Below are positions 1 to 8,757 of a DNA stretch of 24,572 bases, in pieces; the first letter of the stretch is position 1; the number at the start of each line of letters is the position of its first letter. Made by a program: the position numbers and the translations under genes. The stretch is from CAYVAP01 sp964343195 (GTDB lineage: Bacteria; Bacteroidota; Bacteroidia; J057). The stretch lies in the NCBI GenBank assembly GCA_964343195.1, contig CAYFIR010000104.1:1-24572 (forward strand). The letters run 5' to 3'. Under the pieces are notes generated by a model. That model did no database searches. It was given only the letters and a program-made list of their open reading frames with translations, and had not been told where the DNA came from.

Positions 1-316
1 CAGGGCGCAAAAAGACCAGTTTGGGCCGATAAGGAAAAATCCAAACAGCCTCTAAAGTTAGGCATCTTGAGGGATAATCAAATCGACTCCTACATGCCCA
101 TCACGCAATTTACCCCATTTATGCACCTTTTCTGTGGTTTCCCCCCGAAACATGCACATAAAACCCATTATCCAGGCTAAATTTTCCATTCACGCCTTTG
201 CTCCTGTTACACATGATGAGGCAGGCAAATGGTATTTGTCCGCTGAATGAATCTCCCCCAAAAGAAAACCTCCCCAGGAGGCTCAAATGGGGATTTATGG
301 CATTTTTTTTGCTTAA
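1..316. other. Left-edge region without a recognisable gene
   Basis: No convincing coding region is seen. One plus-strand frame is open from base 1 to a TAA at 178-180, but its 59-residue translation has no recognisable motif and could only be the tail of a gene cut by the window edge. A short CCTCC/GGAGG inverted repeat near 270-281 and a T-run just before the kinase start at 317 are the only structures noticed. I see no clear TAnnTTTG promoter box here. Confidence 0.4.
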
Positions 317-2467
317 ATGCGAAACATGAAGAAAGTCCTTATTGTAGCCATTGGAGTCTGGTTGGGCATTGGGTCGGGACTTCTGTTAGGTCAGGGTACC
401 AAAGGCCCAATACCGCAGGAATTGCGTGAGCGGATATCTGATCTTGAGAAGGGAGAAAACCCGGTGGCACTGCTGGAAGCATATGAAGAACTGGCTTCTG
501 CGTATTTTGCCAGGGGGTATTACGATACCGCCCTCACCGTTTCCATCCTTGGGATGGATCATGCCGAAGAAACCGGGCTTAATGAACAGACTTTTCTGTT
601 GCAGCACCTCGCCGGATGTGTTTTCTTCTATCCCAAAGACGAATACCAAAATTCACTGGTCTACCTGGGTCAGGCAAAAGCACTGGCCGATAGCCAGGAT
701 ATCCGTTCCCCATATGTCATCCGCAACCTCTCCGAACTCGCAGAGGTGATGAACTCTACCGGAGATGTCACCAACGCCATCCAGTTGCAGTTTCAGGCCA
801 ATAAACAAGCCGGTGATGAAGAGGATTGGGTGAACCTTGCCGTAGGCCTCCGAAATCTGGGGGTATTCTATGCTGGGCAGGGTGAATTCGGGCCTGCCCT
901 CAACTACTTTCAGGAAGGGATTGCCCTCATTGAGTCCGTAAAAGATGAACCCATATCCGATCCCATCCGCCTATGGGACCGGAGCCACACCTATTATAAC
1001 CTGATTGCATCACTCAGCAGTATCTCCATCCAGCTGAGCAGGGAGGATGAAAACCTGATCTCGGAAGCTATTGGATACGCAGAGCAGGCCAAGCAGGTCG
1101 CTGATTCAATCGGCCACTCCTACGGGGTTGCCTATTCCTATGGACTTAAAGGCCAGATTTATGCCCGACAGCAGATGGCTGATTCGGCTCTGAAGTACCT
1201 CGAGCTGGCAGTAGAGGTGTACAAGGAAATGGACCTCAAGCGTGAATGGATCAGCTTTTCCATCAGCGTGGCGCAGCAGCTGCTCAACATTAACAATCCC
1301 TACCGTGCCCTACAGCAACTCAATGAAGCGGTTGCGGAGGCTGAAGCCCTCAATGCTCCAGCCCTTCAACGGGACATTTACCTGATGCAATCCCGGGTCT
1401 ATGAAGACCTGGACAACATTGACCTCGCCTACCGAAGCTATAAGCGGTATTCCGTTCTGAAAGATTCTCTCCAAACGGGATCCCAGGAGCTTGCCCGCCT
1501 TGGCCCTGAACAGGAGGTTAAGCAAAAAGAAGCCGAGATTCAGTCGCTTCAGGAGCAAACGGCAACCTCACGCAGAAGGCTGGCCATTGCCATTTTTATC
1601 TTTGGGCTACTCTTCCTCATGGTGATGCTTTACCTCGGATTTCTGCGCAACAAGGACTTGCGACGCATCAACCGTGTACTAGCCAACAAAAACGACGAAA
1701 TCCGACGTCAGAATGAACGACTCGCTTCCTCAAACGAAGACCTGCAACAGTTCGCTCATGTAGTCTCGCACGATCTCCGCGAACCGCTGCGTAGCATTGG
1801 GAGTTTTGCCACCCTGCTGCAGCGACGGTATCAGGGTGCCCTGGACCGCGATGCTGATGAGTTTATCACCTTCATCACTGCAGGTGTCAGTCGTATGGAC
1901 ACGCTATTGGCGGACCTAATGGCCTATTCCGTAGTGGGCATCTTTCAGCAGGAACTGGAGCGAATTGACATCGGCAAACTTATCCAGGAAACCAGTGCCA
2001 ATATCATCAGCGAACGTGGCACAAAGGGGGCCCGGATCAACATCCGCAACCTTCCAGTGATCGAAGCGGACCGAAACCAGATCACCCAGCTGTTCCACCA
2101 TCTAATCGACAATGCGATCAAGTTCCGCAGTGACGCTCCCCCAGAGGTGGCCATTGAGGCCATCCAGCAGGGTAGCTACTATCTGTTCTCAGTAAGGGAC
2201 AATGGCATCGGCATGGATGAAGCTTATAAAGATAAAATCTTTGGGCTATTCCTCCGCCTCCACACCAAGAAGTCCAAGTACAAGGGAACCGGCATTGGCC
2301 TATCGATCTGCAAGAAGATCGTTGAGCAGCACAAGGGTAAAATCTGGATCGATTCCCAGATTGGAAAAGGAACAACGGTGTATTTCACTCTTCCCGAATC
2401 ACCCCGTGACGAGTTTAGCGACGATCACAGCTACTTCCCTCGCCTGGGAGAAGGGACCAAGGAATAG
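317..2467 (+). CDS. TPR-repeat sensor histidine kinase
   Basis: This is a 716-residue membrane sensor kinase. A signal peptide (about residues 1-25) is followed by an alpha-helical tetratricopeptide-like region (about 50-390), which should lie in the periplasm. Next come a coiled coil, one transmembrane helix (about 421-442) and a second short coiled coil. The HisKA dimerisation domain has the phospho-acceptor His485 in the sequence HVVSHDLREPL. The HATPase domain shows the N box (Asn599), the G1 box DNGIGM (628-633) and the G2 box GTGIGL (657-662), so all catalytic elements are present. There is no receiver or DNA-binding domain, and no response regulator is adjacent, so its partner must be encoded elsewhere. 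The first ATG is used; the ATG three codons later (326) would serve equally well. The stimulus is unknown. Such TPR kinases are common in Bacteroidota. Confidence 0.93.
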   Translation: MRNMKKVLIVAIGVWLGIGSGLLLGQGTKGPIPQELRERISDLEKGENPVALLEAYEELASAYFARGYYDTALTVSILGMDHAEETGLNEQTFLLQHLAGCVFFYPKDEYQNSLVYLGQAKALADSQDIRSPYVIRNLSELAEVMNSTGDVTNAIQLQFQANKQAGDEEDWVNLAVGLRNLGVFYAGQGEFGPALNYFQEGIALIESVKDEPISDPIRLWDRSHTYYNLIASLSSISIQLSREDENLISEAIGYAEQAKQVADSIGHSYGVAYSYGLKGQIYARQQMADSALKYLELAVEVYKEMDLKREWISFSISVAQQLLNINNPYRALQQLNEAVAEAEALNAPALQRDIYLMQSRVYEDLDNIDLAYRSYKRYSVLKDSLQTGSQELARLGPEQEVKQKEAEIQSLQEQTATSRRRLAIAIFIFGLLFLMVMLYLGFLRNKDLRRINRVLANKNDEIRRQNERLASSNEDLQQFAHVVSHDLREPLRSIGSFATLLQRRYQGALDRDADEFITFITAGVSRMDTLLADLMAYSVVGIFQQELERIDIGKLIQETSANIISERGTKGARINIRNLPVIEADRNQITQLFHHLIDNAIKFRSDAPPEVAIEAIQQGSYYLFSVRDNGIGMDEAYKDKIFGLFLRLHTKKSKYKGTGIGLSICKKIVEQHKGKIWIDSQIGKGTTVYFTLPESPRDEFSDDHSYFPRLGEGTKE

Positions 2468-2470
2468 TCG

Positions 2471-3013
2471 CTACCTGGATTTTCGAATTTTGGCCATTAG
2501 TTTTCCCGCCCGGTTTTTAAACCCGGCCGATCCTTCGTCATAATGTTGCTCAAGTACCATTAGCAATTCATCCAGCAACTCTGGAAATGGCAAGGACAGG
2601 TTATAGGCTGTTTGCATGGCAAAAACCCTTACCGCAGGATTATTCTGTGGATTTTGCATATAACCAAAGGCCTGGTCCAGAAACTCTCCTCTCCAGTCCT
2701 CCGGTATATCCATCATGGAGAGTGAACGAAAAATCGCTCTCGCAACGGCATCATGCGATGGGTTTTGCAGGCCTTTGTGCATCAGGGCCATATGGGGATT
2801 CAGTACTTCCGCCTTATGCTCTCCCAATCCTCCCAGTGACCAGGCGGCCCGCTTGGCCACCGGGACATCAGATTCGATTACCAGTTGAATCAATGCCCCG
2901 GCATGATCTTCACTCTGACATGCCCACTTTCCGACTTTCTCCGCCTGCTCCTTGGAAAAGTCTTCCATTACCAATTGGCCTACTTCCTCAACCAGTTCCG
3001 GATCAACAGCCAT
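2471..3013 (-). CDS. HEAT-like helical repeat protein
   Basis: This gene encodes a soluble, all-helical protein of about 180 residues with no signal peptide. Repeated amphipathic helix pairs (for example around AKRAAWSLGGLGEH and VRVFAMQTAYNLS) resemble HEAT/armadillo repeats, which usually make a protein-binding scaffold. No enzymatic motif is seen. The reading frame is open to 3070, but I place the start at the ATG at 3013. That start falls two bases after the glgB stop codon, so the genes are probably co-transcribed and translationally coupled; a start at 3070 would overlap glgB by 55 bases and add a Cys-rich stretch that looks like shadow sequence. Its stop is only three bases from that of the convergent kinase gene. 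A role linked to glycogen metabolism is suggested only by position. Confidence 0.78.
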   Translation of the reverse strand: MAVDPELVEEVGQLVMEDFSKEQAEKVGKWACQSEDHAGALIQLVIESDVPVAKRAAWSLGGLGEHKAEVLNPHMALMHKGLQNPSHDAVARAIFRSLSMMDIPEDWRGEFLDQAFGYMQNPQNNPAVRVFAMQTAYNLSLPFPELLDELLMVLEQHYDEGSAGFKNRAGKLMAKIRKSR

Positions 3014-3015
3014 TT

Positions 3016-5025
3016 CTATTTCTTTTTTAGCACAAGAACAGTACGGTTGGTCGCATAGACACTGAGCCACGGCGTCCCATGTTCGTCGAGTTGCGTAGGG
3101 TAAACCAGTGAGGTATCCACTCGGTCAAATCCTCCAAAAGCAGCATCATCTGAGCTAAGAATGATTTCATATTCACCTTCAGCCGGAGCGACAAAACGAT
3201 AATCAGGGACTGCGTTGGTCGCATGCCAGTTGAATAGGAAAACCAGGTTATTCCTTTCAAAAACGATGGTCTGATTCCCCTCGTCCATGTTTATCTGCTT
3301 GGCGAAGTCGGCCTCCAATACATGCTCATTTTTGAGCAGGGTGACCATGGCCCTGTCGAAGTTGTTCAGCCACTGGTATTTCAGTTTTTCATTATCCACC
3401 AGAGACCACTGACGGCGGGCATATTTATAGGACCAGTCGTTGCCTTCGCGGGGGAAGTCAATCCATTCCGGGTGGCCAAATTCATTTCCAATAAAGTTTA
3501 AGTATCCTTCTCCTCCCGCAGCGGCAGAAAACATGCGTATCATTTTATGCATGGCAATTCCGCGATCGATAATGGGGTTGTTATCATCGATATTCATATG
3601 CCAGTACATCTCCTTATCCATCAGCCAGAAGGCAACGGTTTTGTCTCCTACCAGGGCCTGATCATGTGACTCAGAGTATGCAATGTTCTTTTCTTTCCAG
3701 CGCCGATTGCTGAGGGTGTGCCACAATTCATGGATGTTCCAGTCTTCGTCCCGCTTGTGCTTGAGCAACTTGATCCAATAGTCAGGAATTCCCATGGCGA
3801 GGCGATAATCAAATCCCAGTCCTCCATCTTCAACCGTGCGGCAGGTACCCGGCATGCCACTCATGTCTTCCGCAATGGAAAGGCCTCCTGATTTTATTTC
3901 ATGGATAAGGGTATTGGCTAACTGCAGGTAGGTGATCGCATCCCACTCTACACCGTCCTTGAAGTACTTGTCATAGTGGTCGAAGGAAATATTCCCATGG
4001 TGGTGGTACAGCATGGAAGTCACGCCATCAAATCGGAAGCCATCAAAGTGAAATTCCTCCATCCAGTAGGCAACATTGGACAGGAGAAATTGCTGCACTT
4101 CCCACTTGCCATAATTGAAGAGCTTGGAATCCCAGCCATCGTGGTTTCCCCGATCTCCTGGGTGAAAGTAATGGTCCTCAGAACCATCCAACTGATCCAG
4201 GCCTTCGGCAAAGTTTTTTACGGCATGGCTGTGCACAATGTCCATGATCATGGCGATGCCCAGTTCATGGGCTTTGTTGATCATGTATTTCAGGTCTTCC
4301 GGTGTCCCAAAACGCGAAGAAGGAGCAAAGAAGTTGGAGACATGGTAGCCAAAGGAACCGTAGTATGGATGCTCCTGCACCGCCATCATCTGCACCGCGT
4401 TATAGCCCAGATCCTTGATCCGTGGCAGCACCTCATCGGCAAATTCGCGGTAAGTTCCCAGCCCTTCCCGCTCCTGGGCCATGCCAGTATGAGCTTCATA
4501 AATGAGGGGAGCCCCCATTCTTTCTACAGAAAAACCTTTATCGGTCCATTTGAAGTCTTTTTTGGGGTGCCAAACCTGACCGGAGAAGTCCTTTGAGGCT
4601 TCGTCCTGCACAGCTCTTTTGATGTACGCAGGAATCCGGTCGTGGGCTCCATTGGCCCCTACAACATGGACTTTCACCAATGATTCATGAGAAATTCCTC
4701 CACCCTGATCCGACACAAACACCTCCCAGATGCCTGACTCGTTCTTCTGTAACGGGTGAGCCTTCCTATCCCAGCCATTGAAGTCTCCTATTAGGAACAA
4801 CGCTTCAGCAGCCGGCGCCCACTCACGGTACCACCAGCCTTTCCTGGAGGAGTCGTAATTCAGCCCAAAGTAATGGTGGGCCTGGGCAAACTCCCGCAGG
4901 CTACCTGCCTGGGATTCTATCTGGGTTCTGCGGTCAAGGAAACGCTGATATCTTTCTGCAACGTCTTCCTGGTAGGATTCCAACCAGGGATCATCTTTTA
5001 TTAAGCCGAAGACTTTTTTGCTCAT
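3016..5025 (-). CDS. glgB: 1,4-alpha-glucan branching enzyme
   Basis: This 669-residue cytoplasmic enzyme makes alpha-1,6 branches in glycogen by cutting an alpha-1,4 chain and transferring it. A CBM48-type N-terminal domain (about 55-155, with WAPAAEALFLIGDFNGW) precedes a GH13 TIM barrel. Catalytic elements are visible: nucleophile Asp333 in GFRFDGVTS, acid/base Glu386 in IAEDMSG, and His454-Asp455 in SESHDQ. A C-terminal beta domain ends in VLVLKKK. Length and motif style (MDIVHSHAVKN, MLYHHHG) match the eukaryote-like GH13_8 branching enzymes rather than the longer E. coli GlgB type. The ATG at 5025 is the natural start. The HEAT-like gene follows two bases after the stop. An inverted repeat sits in the 5' leader (5038-5060). 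No other glycogen gene is nearby. Confidence 0.96.
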   Translation of the reverse strand: MSKKVFGLIKDDPWLESYQEDVAERYQRFLDRRTQIESQAGSLREFAQAHHYFGLNYDSSRKGWWYREWAPAAEALFLIGDFNGWDRKAHPLQKNESGIWEVFVSDQGGGISHESLVKVHVVGANGAHDRIPAYIKRAVQDEASKDFSGQVWHPKKDFKWTDKGFSVERMGAPLIYEAHTGMAQEREGLGTYREFADEVLPRIKDLGYNAVQMMAVQEHPYYGSFGYHVSNFFAPSSRFGTPEDLKYMINKAHELGIAMIMDIVHSHAVKNFAEGLDQLDGSEDHYFHPGDRGNHDGWDSKLFNYGKWEVQQFLLSNVAYWMEEFHFDGFRFDGVTSMLYHHHGNISFDHYDKYFKDGVEWDAITYLQLANTLIHEIKSGGLSIAEDMSGMPGTCRTVEDGGLGFDYRLAMGIPDYWIKLLKHKRDEDWNIHELWHTLSNRRWKEKNIAYSESHDQALVGDKTVAFWLMDKEMYWHMNIDDNNPIIDRGIAMHKMIRMFSAAAGGEGYLNFIGNEFGHPEWIDFPREGNDWSYKYARRQWSLVDNEKLKYQWLNNFDRAMVTLLKNEHVLEADFAKQINMDEGNQTIVFERNNLVFLFNWHATNAVPDYRFVAPAEGEYEIILSSDDAAFGGFDRVDTSLVYPTQLDEHGTPWLSVYATNRTVLVLKKK

Positions 5026-5037
5026 AGGGTTCGGAGT

Positions 5038-5060
5038 CTTTGGCCTAAATTAAGCCAAAG
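5038..5060 (-). promoter_or_regulatory. Inverted repeat in the glgB leader
   Basis: The arms CTTTGGC (5038-5044) and GCCAAAG (5054-5060) are perfect inverted repeats separated by nine A+T-rich bases, 13 bases upstream of the glgB ATG. The location suits an operator or a leader hairpin that affects initiation. No T-run follows, so it is unlikely to be a terminator. The function is inferred from position only. Confidence 0.35.
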
Positions 5061-5177
5061 TCCTGCCCATATCCAATGGGAGACCTGAATGTCCCAGCGG
5101 TAAAACAGTTTCCGGTAGGAGATGATTTCACAGAGGCAAGGAAAGAATGGAGCAGGAGAGGCTGCCACTCAGGGAAT

Positions 5178-5588
5178 TCAGTGAAAGGGAACTCTGCTGG
5201 CAAGGGCTTTCCTGGCTATCAGATAGCTCAGCACCCAGTGAATCAGATAAAATAGGGCAAAAATCCAGTAGTACTCGCTAACTCCGGCGATAACCCCTCC
5301 GCTGACCAGCAGGATATCCGCCCAAAGGAGCAAAGGCAATGGTCTCTGATGCTGTAAACTGGCGGTTACTGCGATGGACTGGATAATGATCCGATAAATG
5401 GAAAAACCGACAATAAGGACGCACCAGTTTTCGCTAAAAATTGCCAAAATGCTGGTGGTAGCCATTACCCCTTCGACCAATACGGAAAAAATATCCCGTT
5501 TATCGACAGGTTTCAGGAACTGACTCAAAAGTACCAGTCCATTATGAAAAAATATGACAAGGGCCAGAAAGTATAGCAGTCCAACCAT
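5178..5588 (-). CDS. Small integral membrane protein, unknown function
   Basis: The product is a 136-residue, very hydrophobic protein with about four predicted transmembrane helices: roughly residues 2-22, 38-62, 85-103 and 106-125. A charged loop (KPVDKRD) lies between the first two helices, and the C-terminus is short and basic. No family or motif is recognised. The ATG at 5588 is followed directly by the first hydrophobic helix. It lies 152 bases upstream of glgB on the same strand and 180 bases downstream of rpe, so membership of either transcription unit is possible but not demonstrated. Confidence 0.7.
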   Translation of the reverse strand: MVGLLYFLALVIFFHNGLVLLSQFLKPVDKRDIFSVLVEGVMATTSILAIFSENWCVLIVGFSIYRIIIQSIAVTASLQHQRPLPLLLWADILLVSGGVIAGVSEYYWIFALFYLIHWVLSYLIARKALASRVPFH

Positions 5589-5768
5589 GGTAAAGCGAGT
5601 TAGGTTGTGGGAGAAGTGTTGGCAGCAACTGGAAGATTCTTTAGCCAGAACTTTGTCTAGAAATCTCTTCCGGGATTATTTTTTATATAACGACAAAACT
5701 CCAAAAATCGCAGCTTGCCTTTCTACCACTATTACTATAAAACCTTTTGCTTCCCTACTTTCAATATG

Positions 5769-6437
5769 TTAGGTCATCTTTTCTGATGATTTCATGGCTT
5801 TCAGTCCTGCAATTGTTGCCATGGGATTATCCGACCTGAACACATAGCTGCCTGCCACGAGGGACTCTGCACCAGCATGATAGACTTCAGGGGCAGTTTT
5901 TTGATCCACTCCTCCATCCACCTGTATCACCGCACTGGATCCTGTCAGGGCGATCATCTGCCGCATCATCCGCACCTTATCCAGCACATATGGAATAAAC
6001 GATTGCCCCCCAAACCCTGGATTTACCGTCATCAACAGGACTATATCTAACATGGGAAGTACATGCTGCACACTATCTATCGGAGTGGCAGGATTCAGGG
6101 CCACCCCCACTTTAATGCCAGCTTCGCGAATCGCATGCACCGTACGATCCAGATGGTTGACAGCTTCTACGTGGACGGTAAGGTGATCCGCTCCCACCTT
6201 TTTAAATGCATCGATATACTGGCCCGGATTTTCAATCATCAGGTGTACATCCAGTGGCTTTTGGGCAATGGCCTTAACTGCTTTCAGGATCGGGAACCCA
6301 AAGGATATATTGGGCACAAACTGCCCATCCATTACATCGCAGTGTATCCAGTCTGCCTCGGAAGCATTAATCATCCTGATTTCATCGCCAAGTTTGGAGA
6401 AGTCGGCTGCAAGTATAGAAGGGGCAACAATCGGCAT
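5769..6437 (-). CDS. rpe: Ribulose-phosphate 3-epimerase
   Basis: This 222-residue cytoplasmic TIM-barrel enzyme interconverts D-ribulose 5-phosphate and D-xylulose 5-phosphate in the pentose phosphate pathway. Family signatures are complete: PSILAADFSKL (6-16), HCDVMDGQFVPNISFG (32-47), DVHLMIENP (63-71), MTVNPGFGGQ (136-145) and IQVDGGV (171-177). The expected metal ligands are His32, Asp34, His65 and Asp174. Length is normal for the family (about 210-230). The ATG at 6437 places the conserved PSILAADF motif at the usual distance from the N-terminus. The upstream membrane-protein gene ends 71 bases away on the same strand. Confidence 0.97.
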   Translation of the reverse strand: MPIVAPSILAADFSKLGDEIRMINASEADWIHCDVMDGQFVPNISFGFPILKAVKAIAQKPLDVHLMIENPGQYIDAFKKVGADHLTVHVEAVNHLDRTVHAIREAGIKVGVALNPATPIDSVQHVLPMLDIVLLMTVNPGFGGQSFIPYVLDKVRMMRQMIALTGSSAVIQVDGGVDQKTAPEVYHAGAESLVAGSYVFRSDNPMATIAGLKAMKSSEKMT

Positions 6438-6508
6438 GATTGAACTATCTGCTGAACTTTGTTAATTCTAAGACAAACGGGGAGTACAAAAGGTTTCAGG
6501 TGCGCTGA

Positions 6509-7015
6509 TTAGCCCCTCTTTCTGGTGGCCCAAAACAGACGTCTCACTTTTGGAAGCCAAAGGTACACAAAGAAGACCAGGCAGAACATGGTAAGCCCGA
6601 TATTTACCGCAATGGACTCCAGTACAGGATGCTCCAGTGCCTGACTCGGATGCGCAGCTGCCAGTTCATAGTAGCTGGGGACCTCTTGCCCCAACCTCCA
6701 GGCCAACAGGCTGAATCCCAGCATCATCCCAGCCAGGAGAACCGTTGAGGTTATCCACCCAAAGGGGGTGTACAGCCTAAGTCCTATACCCAAAATCAGC
6801 AAGGCAAGCGGTAGGTTGATGGTCGCCAGGTCCCTGCGAAAGACGTCGTAACCACCAAAAATGGGAAGCAAATCCAGTGGGCCCTGCCCAAGCCCCGCCA
6901 ATCGAGCCACCAGCGTGATCACCAAAGCCGAAAGTCCCAGTACAATCAACCCGGCTGAGGTAACCCTCAAAAACACGTGGTCAGAATGGAACATATCGGG
7001 CTGTTTCGCTGGCAT
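6509..7015 (-). CDS. Four-helix integral membrane protein, unknown function
   Basis: This gene encodes a membrane protein of about 168 residues with four likely transmembrane segments. A short hydrophilic N-terminus is followed by helices near residues 18-39, 66-84, 88-107 and 135-155; a loop of about 25 residues (EVPSYYELAAAHPSQ) separates the last two. The C-terminus is strongly basic (RRLFWATRKRG), suggesting it faces the cytoplasm. No known family is recognised. The frame also offers a GTG at 7024 and an internal ATG at 6994; I chose the ATG at 7015 because it is a standard start with a plausible N-terminus. It is divergent from the lipoprotein genes to the right and 71 bases upstream of rpe. 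Confidence 0.75.
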   Translation of the reverse strand: MPAKQPDMFHSDHVFLRVTSAGLIVLGLSALVITLVARLAGLGQGPLDLLPIFGGYDVFRRDLATINLPLALLILGIGLRLYTPFGWITSTVLLAGMMLGFSLLAWRLGQEVPSYYELAAAHPSQALEHPVLESIAVNIGLTMFCLVFFVYLWLPKVRRLFWATRKRG

Positions 7016-7065
7016 TTGGGACACTATAGAGCAATCGGAACGCCAAACTAGCTAAAATCTTCGCT

Positions 7066-7092
7066 CGTAGCAAAGCCATAGTAAAAGCTACG
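7066..7092. repeat. Inverted repeat in a divergent promoter region
   Basis: CGTAGC (7066-7071) and GCTACG (7087-7092) form a six-base inverted repeat with a 15-base loop. It lies between the divergently transcribed membrane-protein gene and the lipoprotein pair, where promoters for both directions are expected. It could be an operator or a leader hairpin. No convincing TAnnTTTG box was found nearby. Confidence 0.25.
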
Positions 7093-7194
7093 GACTCATG
7101 GCCAGAATCCGGCAACATTTTCCCCAAAACCAGTGACCATCAAACGTCATCCTTTTTCGGACCTTTAACCTATTGGCCACAAATGCCTGATAAT

Positions 7195-7683
7195 ATGAAA
7201 TCCATCCACCTGTACCTGCTCGTCCTGCTTGTACCTCTTTCATTGATGACCGCCTGTAAAACACCTACCGAGCGGTTCCTTACCCGGAAGGATGGCGTCT
7301 GGAAAATTGACACCCTGGTTTACCAGCGCAGCCAGGATGGCATCCTCCAGGTAGACACCACCTTTGCAAATGCTGGAGAAATGGCCTTTGTCGTGGAGTA
7401 TGACCTGAAAAAGGACGAAGACAACCGAAACTTTGAGGGCTATATCCAGGAGCCCCGGGAAGTTTGGATCAATGGCGCATGGCAATTCAGCCCTGGCATA
7501 TACCACGTCGAAGGAAGCGTCCGCGACCATTTTCTGCAAATCGACAACGACTTCAGCCTGGTAACCTTTTACCTCGAAAAAATTGAAGTGCTGGAACGCG
7601 AGAAAAACCGCATGGTCTGGTACCGAAGCCAGGACTCAGAAGGCACCGAAACAAACTGGACCTATACCCTAACACGACCATGA
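7195..7683 (+). CDS. Putative lipoprotein, unknown function
   Basis: This encodes a secreted lipoprotein of about 162 residues. The N-terminus is a type II signal peptide: Lys2, a long Leu/Val core, then the lipobox LMTAC whose Cys would be lipidated. The mature part (from KTPTERFLTRKDGVWKID) reads as alternating beta strands, resembling the small calycin/lipocalin-like lipoproteins often found in Bacteroidota, but no specific family is assigned. I prefer the ATG at 7195 because it gives the cleanest signal peptide; the ATG at 7183 adds only four residues. Its stop overlaps the next gene's ATG by four bases (ATGA at 7680), so the two lipoproteins are almost certainly translationally coupled. 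Confidence 0.82.
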   Translation: MKSIHLYLLVLLVPLSLMTACKTPTERFLTRKDGVWKIDTLVYQRSQDGILQVDTTFANAGEMAFVVEYDLKKDEDNRNFEGYIQEPREVWINGAWQFSPGIYHVEGSVRDHFLQIDNDFSLVTFYLEKIEVLEREKNRMVWYRSQDSEGTETNWTYTLTRP

Positions 7684-8747
7684 TGAGAAATTCCCGAATC
7701 CTAATTACCGCAGTAGCAGGTCTGCTCCTGTCAGCCTGTACGATCTCTCCCTTTCGTCCGAAGGCCTTTCTGGACCTGGAGGCAGATCCCAATCCCACCC
7801 CAATCGAAGTTCCCTTTGGACAAAGCGGGACATTTACCCTGACACACATCGCAGAAGATGTCCTGCAGCTCGTTGACCTGTCCCAGGCAGACCCCATCAG
7901 CTCTGGGCGTGGTGCGACCATCCATGCAGTAGTCCTGACCAATCGCTACCTGAACTCCTACTCTGGCGATACGATTGTCATGGCACTCAAGACACCTGAT
8001 GAACGAGCAGCCTTTCACCTGATCGACATCAGCGATCCAAATGGCGCGATACAGCTGGGGAGTTTCCCCATGGCTGATACCACTGACCATGAACCCATCG
8101 GCCTGTATCGGGGATTCCTGTATGTCCATGTCTCTTCACCTGGAAATTTTGACAGCGAAACCCTGAATATCTACGACCTCCGATCACTCACCAACATGGG
8201 CGACATCGAGGACCTGAGCCCTTATCTCGTGAGCAGTACGAGACTTGGATTCTCGAATTTCGACCACCTCATGACTGTATTCACCGGAGATTATCTGTAC
8301 CTCGCCGGGGACAATAGTTCCGACCTCTACATCCTGAATATTGCCGATCCTTCAAGCCCGGACCTTCGTGGCAACGTGTACGTCCAGTACATCACCCATA
8401 TGCAGCGAGAAGGCGACCGCCTTTACCTCCACGAAAACCAGGAGTTTCTCACCCTGGACATCAACGACCCTGAAAGGCCCATTCCATTGGGCAGCTTCAC
8501 CATATTCAGTCGGAGGACTTTTGGCATCCACAACGGCTACCTATACGTCAACCAGGGCAATCTGCTGGAAATATACAGCCTGGAAGAACCCCGGCAGGGA
8601 GAACTGGTACATCAGGTGGAGTTTCCCAATAACTCCTCGGCTGAGCAGTCATGGTTCAACTTCGTAGGTGACAGGATTTACCTCACCTTGCTGAGCAATG
8701 CCTTTATCCATCAGCGAGGAGTTGTATTTGCGAACAACCATCCATAA
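7680..8747 (+). CDS. LVIVD-type beta-propeller lipoprotein
   Basis: This is a 355-residue lipoprotein with the signal peptide and lipobox LLLSAC (Cys20). The mature protein carries recurring blade-like units of the LVIVD type, each with an 'I-D-ISDP-x-x-P-x-LGSF' flavour: AFHLIDISDPNGAIQLGSF, LNIYDLRSLTNMGDIEDL, LYILNIADPSSPDL and LTLDINDPERPIPLGSF. Between them lie the strand motifs GFLYVHV, DYLYLAG, DRLYLHE and GYLYVNQ. These repeats are known to fold as beta-propellers, usually outside the cytoplasm; no catalytic residue is evident, so binding or scaffolding is the likely role. The gene overlaps the preceding lipoprotein by four bases, and the proteins may act together at the outer membrane. 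The substrate is unknown. Confidence 0.85.
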   Translation: MMRNSRILITAVAGLLLSACTISPFRPKAFLDLEADPNPTPIEVPFGQSGTFTLTHIAEDVLQLVDLSQADPISSGRGATIHAVVLTNRYLNSYSGDTIVMALKTPDERAAFHLIDISDPNGAIQLGSFPMADTTDHEPIGLYRGFLYVHVSSPGNFDSETLNIYDLRSLTNMGDIEDLSPYLVSSTRLGFSNFDHLMTVFTGDYLYLAGDNSSDLYILNIADPSSPDLRGNVYVQYITHMQREGDRLYLHENQEFLTLDINDPERPIPLGSFTIFSRRTFGIHNGYLYVNQGNLLEIYSLEEPRQGELVHQVEFPNNSSAEQSWFNFVGDRIYLTLLSNAFIHQRGVVFANNHP

Positions 8748-8757
8748 GAAAGGAAGA

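Noticed and set aside
247..429. 60-codon plus-strand open frame overlapping the kinase start
   Set aside because: Overlaps the well-supported signal peptide of the kinase in another frame; no motif.
3976..4596. 206-codon plus-strand open frame opposite glgB
   Set aside because: It is antisense to the glgB catalytic domain, whose motifs are all in the minus frame; the translation has no domain resemblance.
6558..6565. TACCTTTG on the minus strand within the membrane-protein gene, possible rpe promoter
   Set aside because: It encodes Tyr-Leu-Trp in a real gene and has no TTG at the proper -33 distance; likely coincidence.
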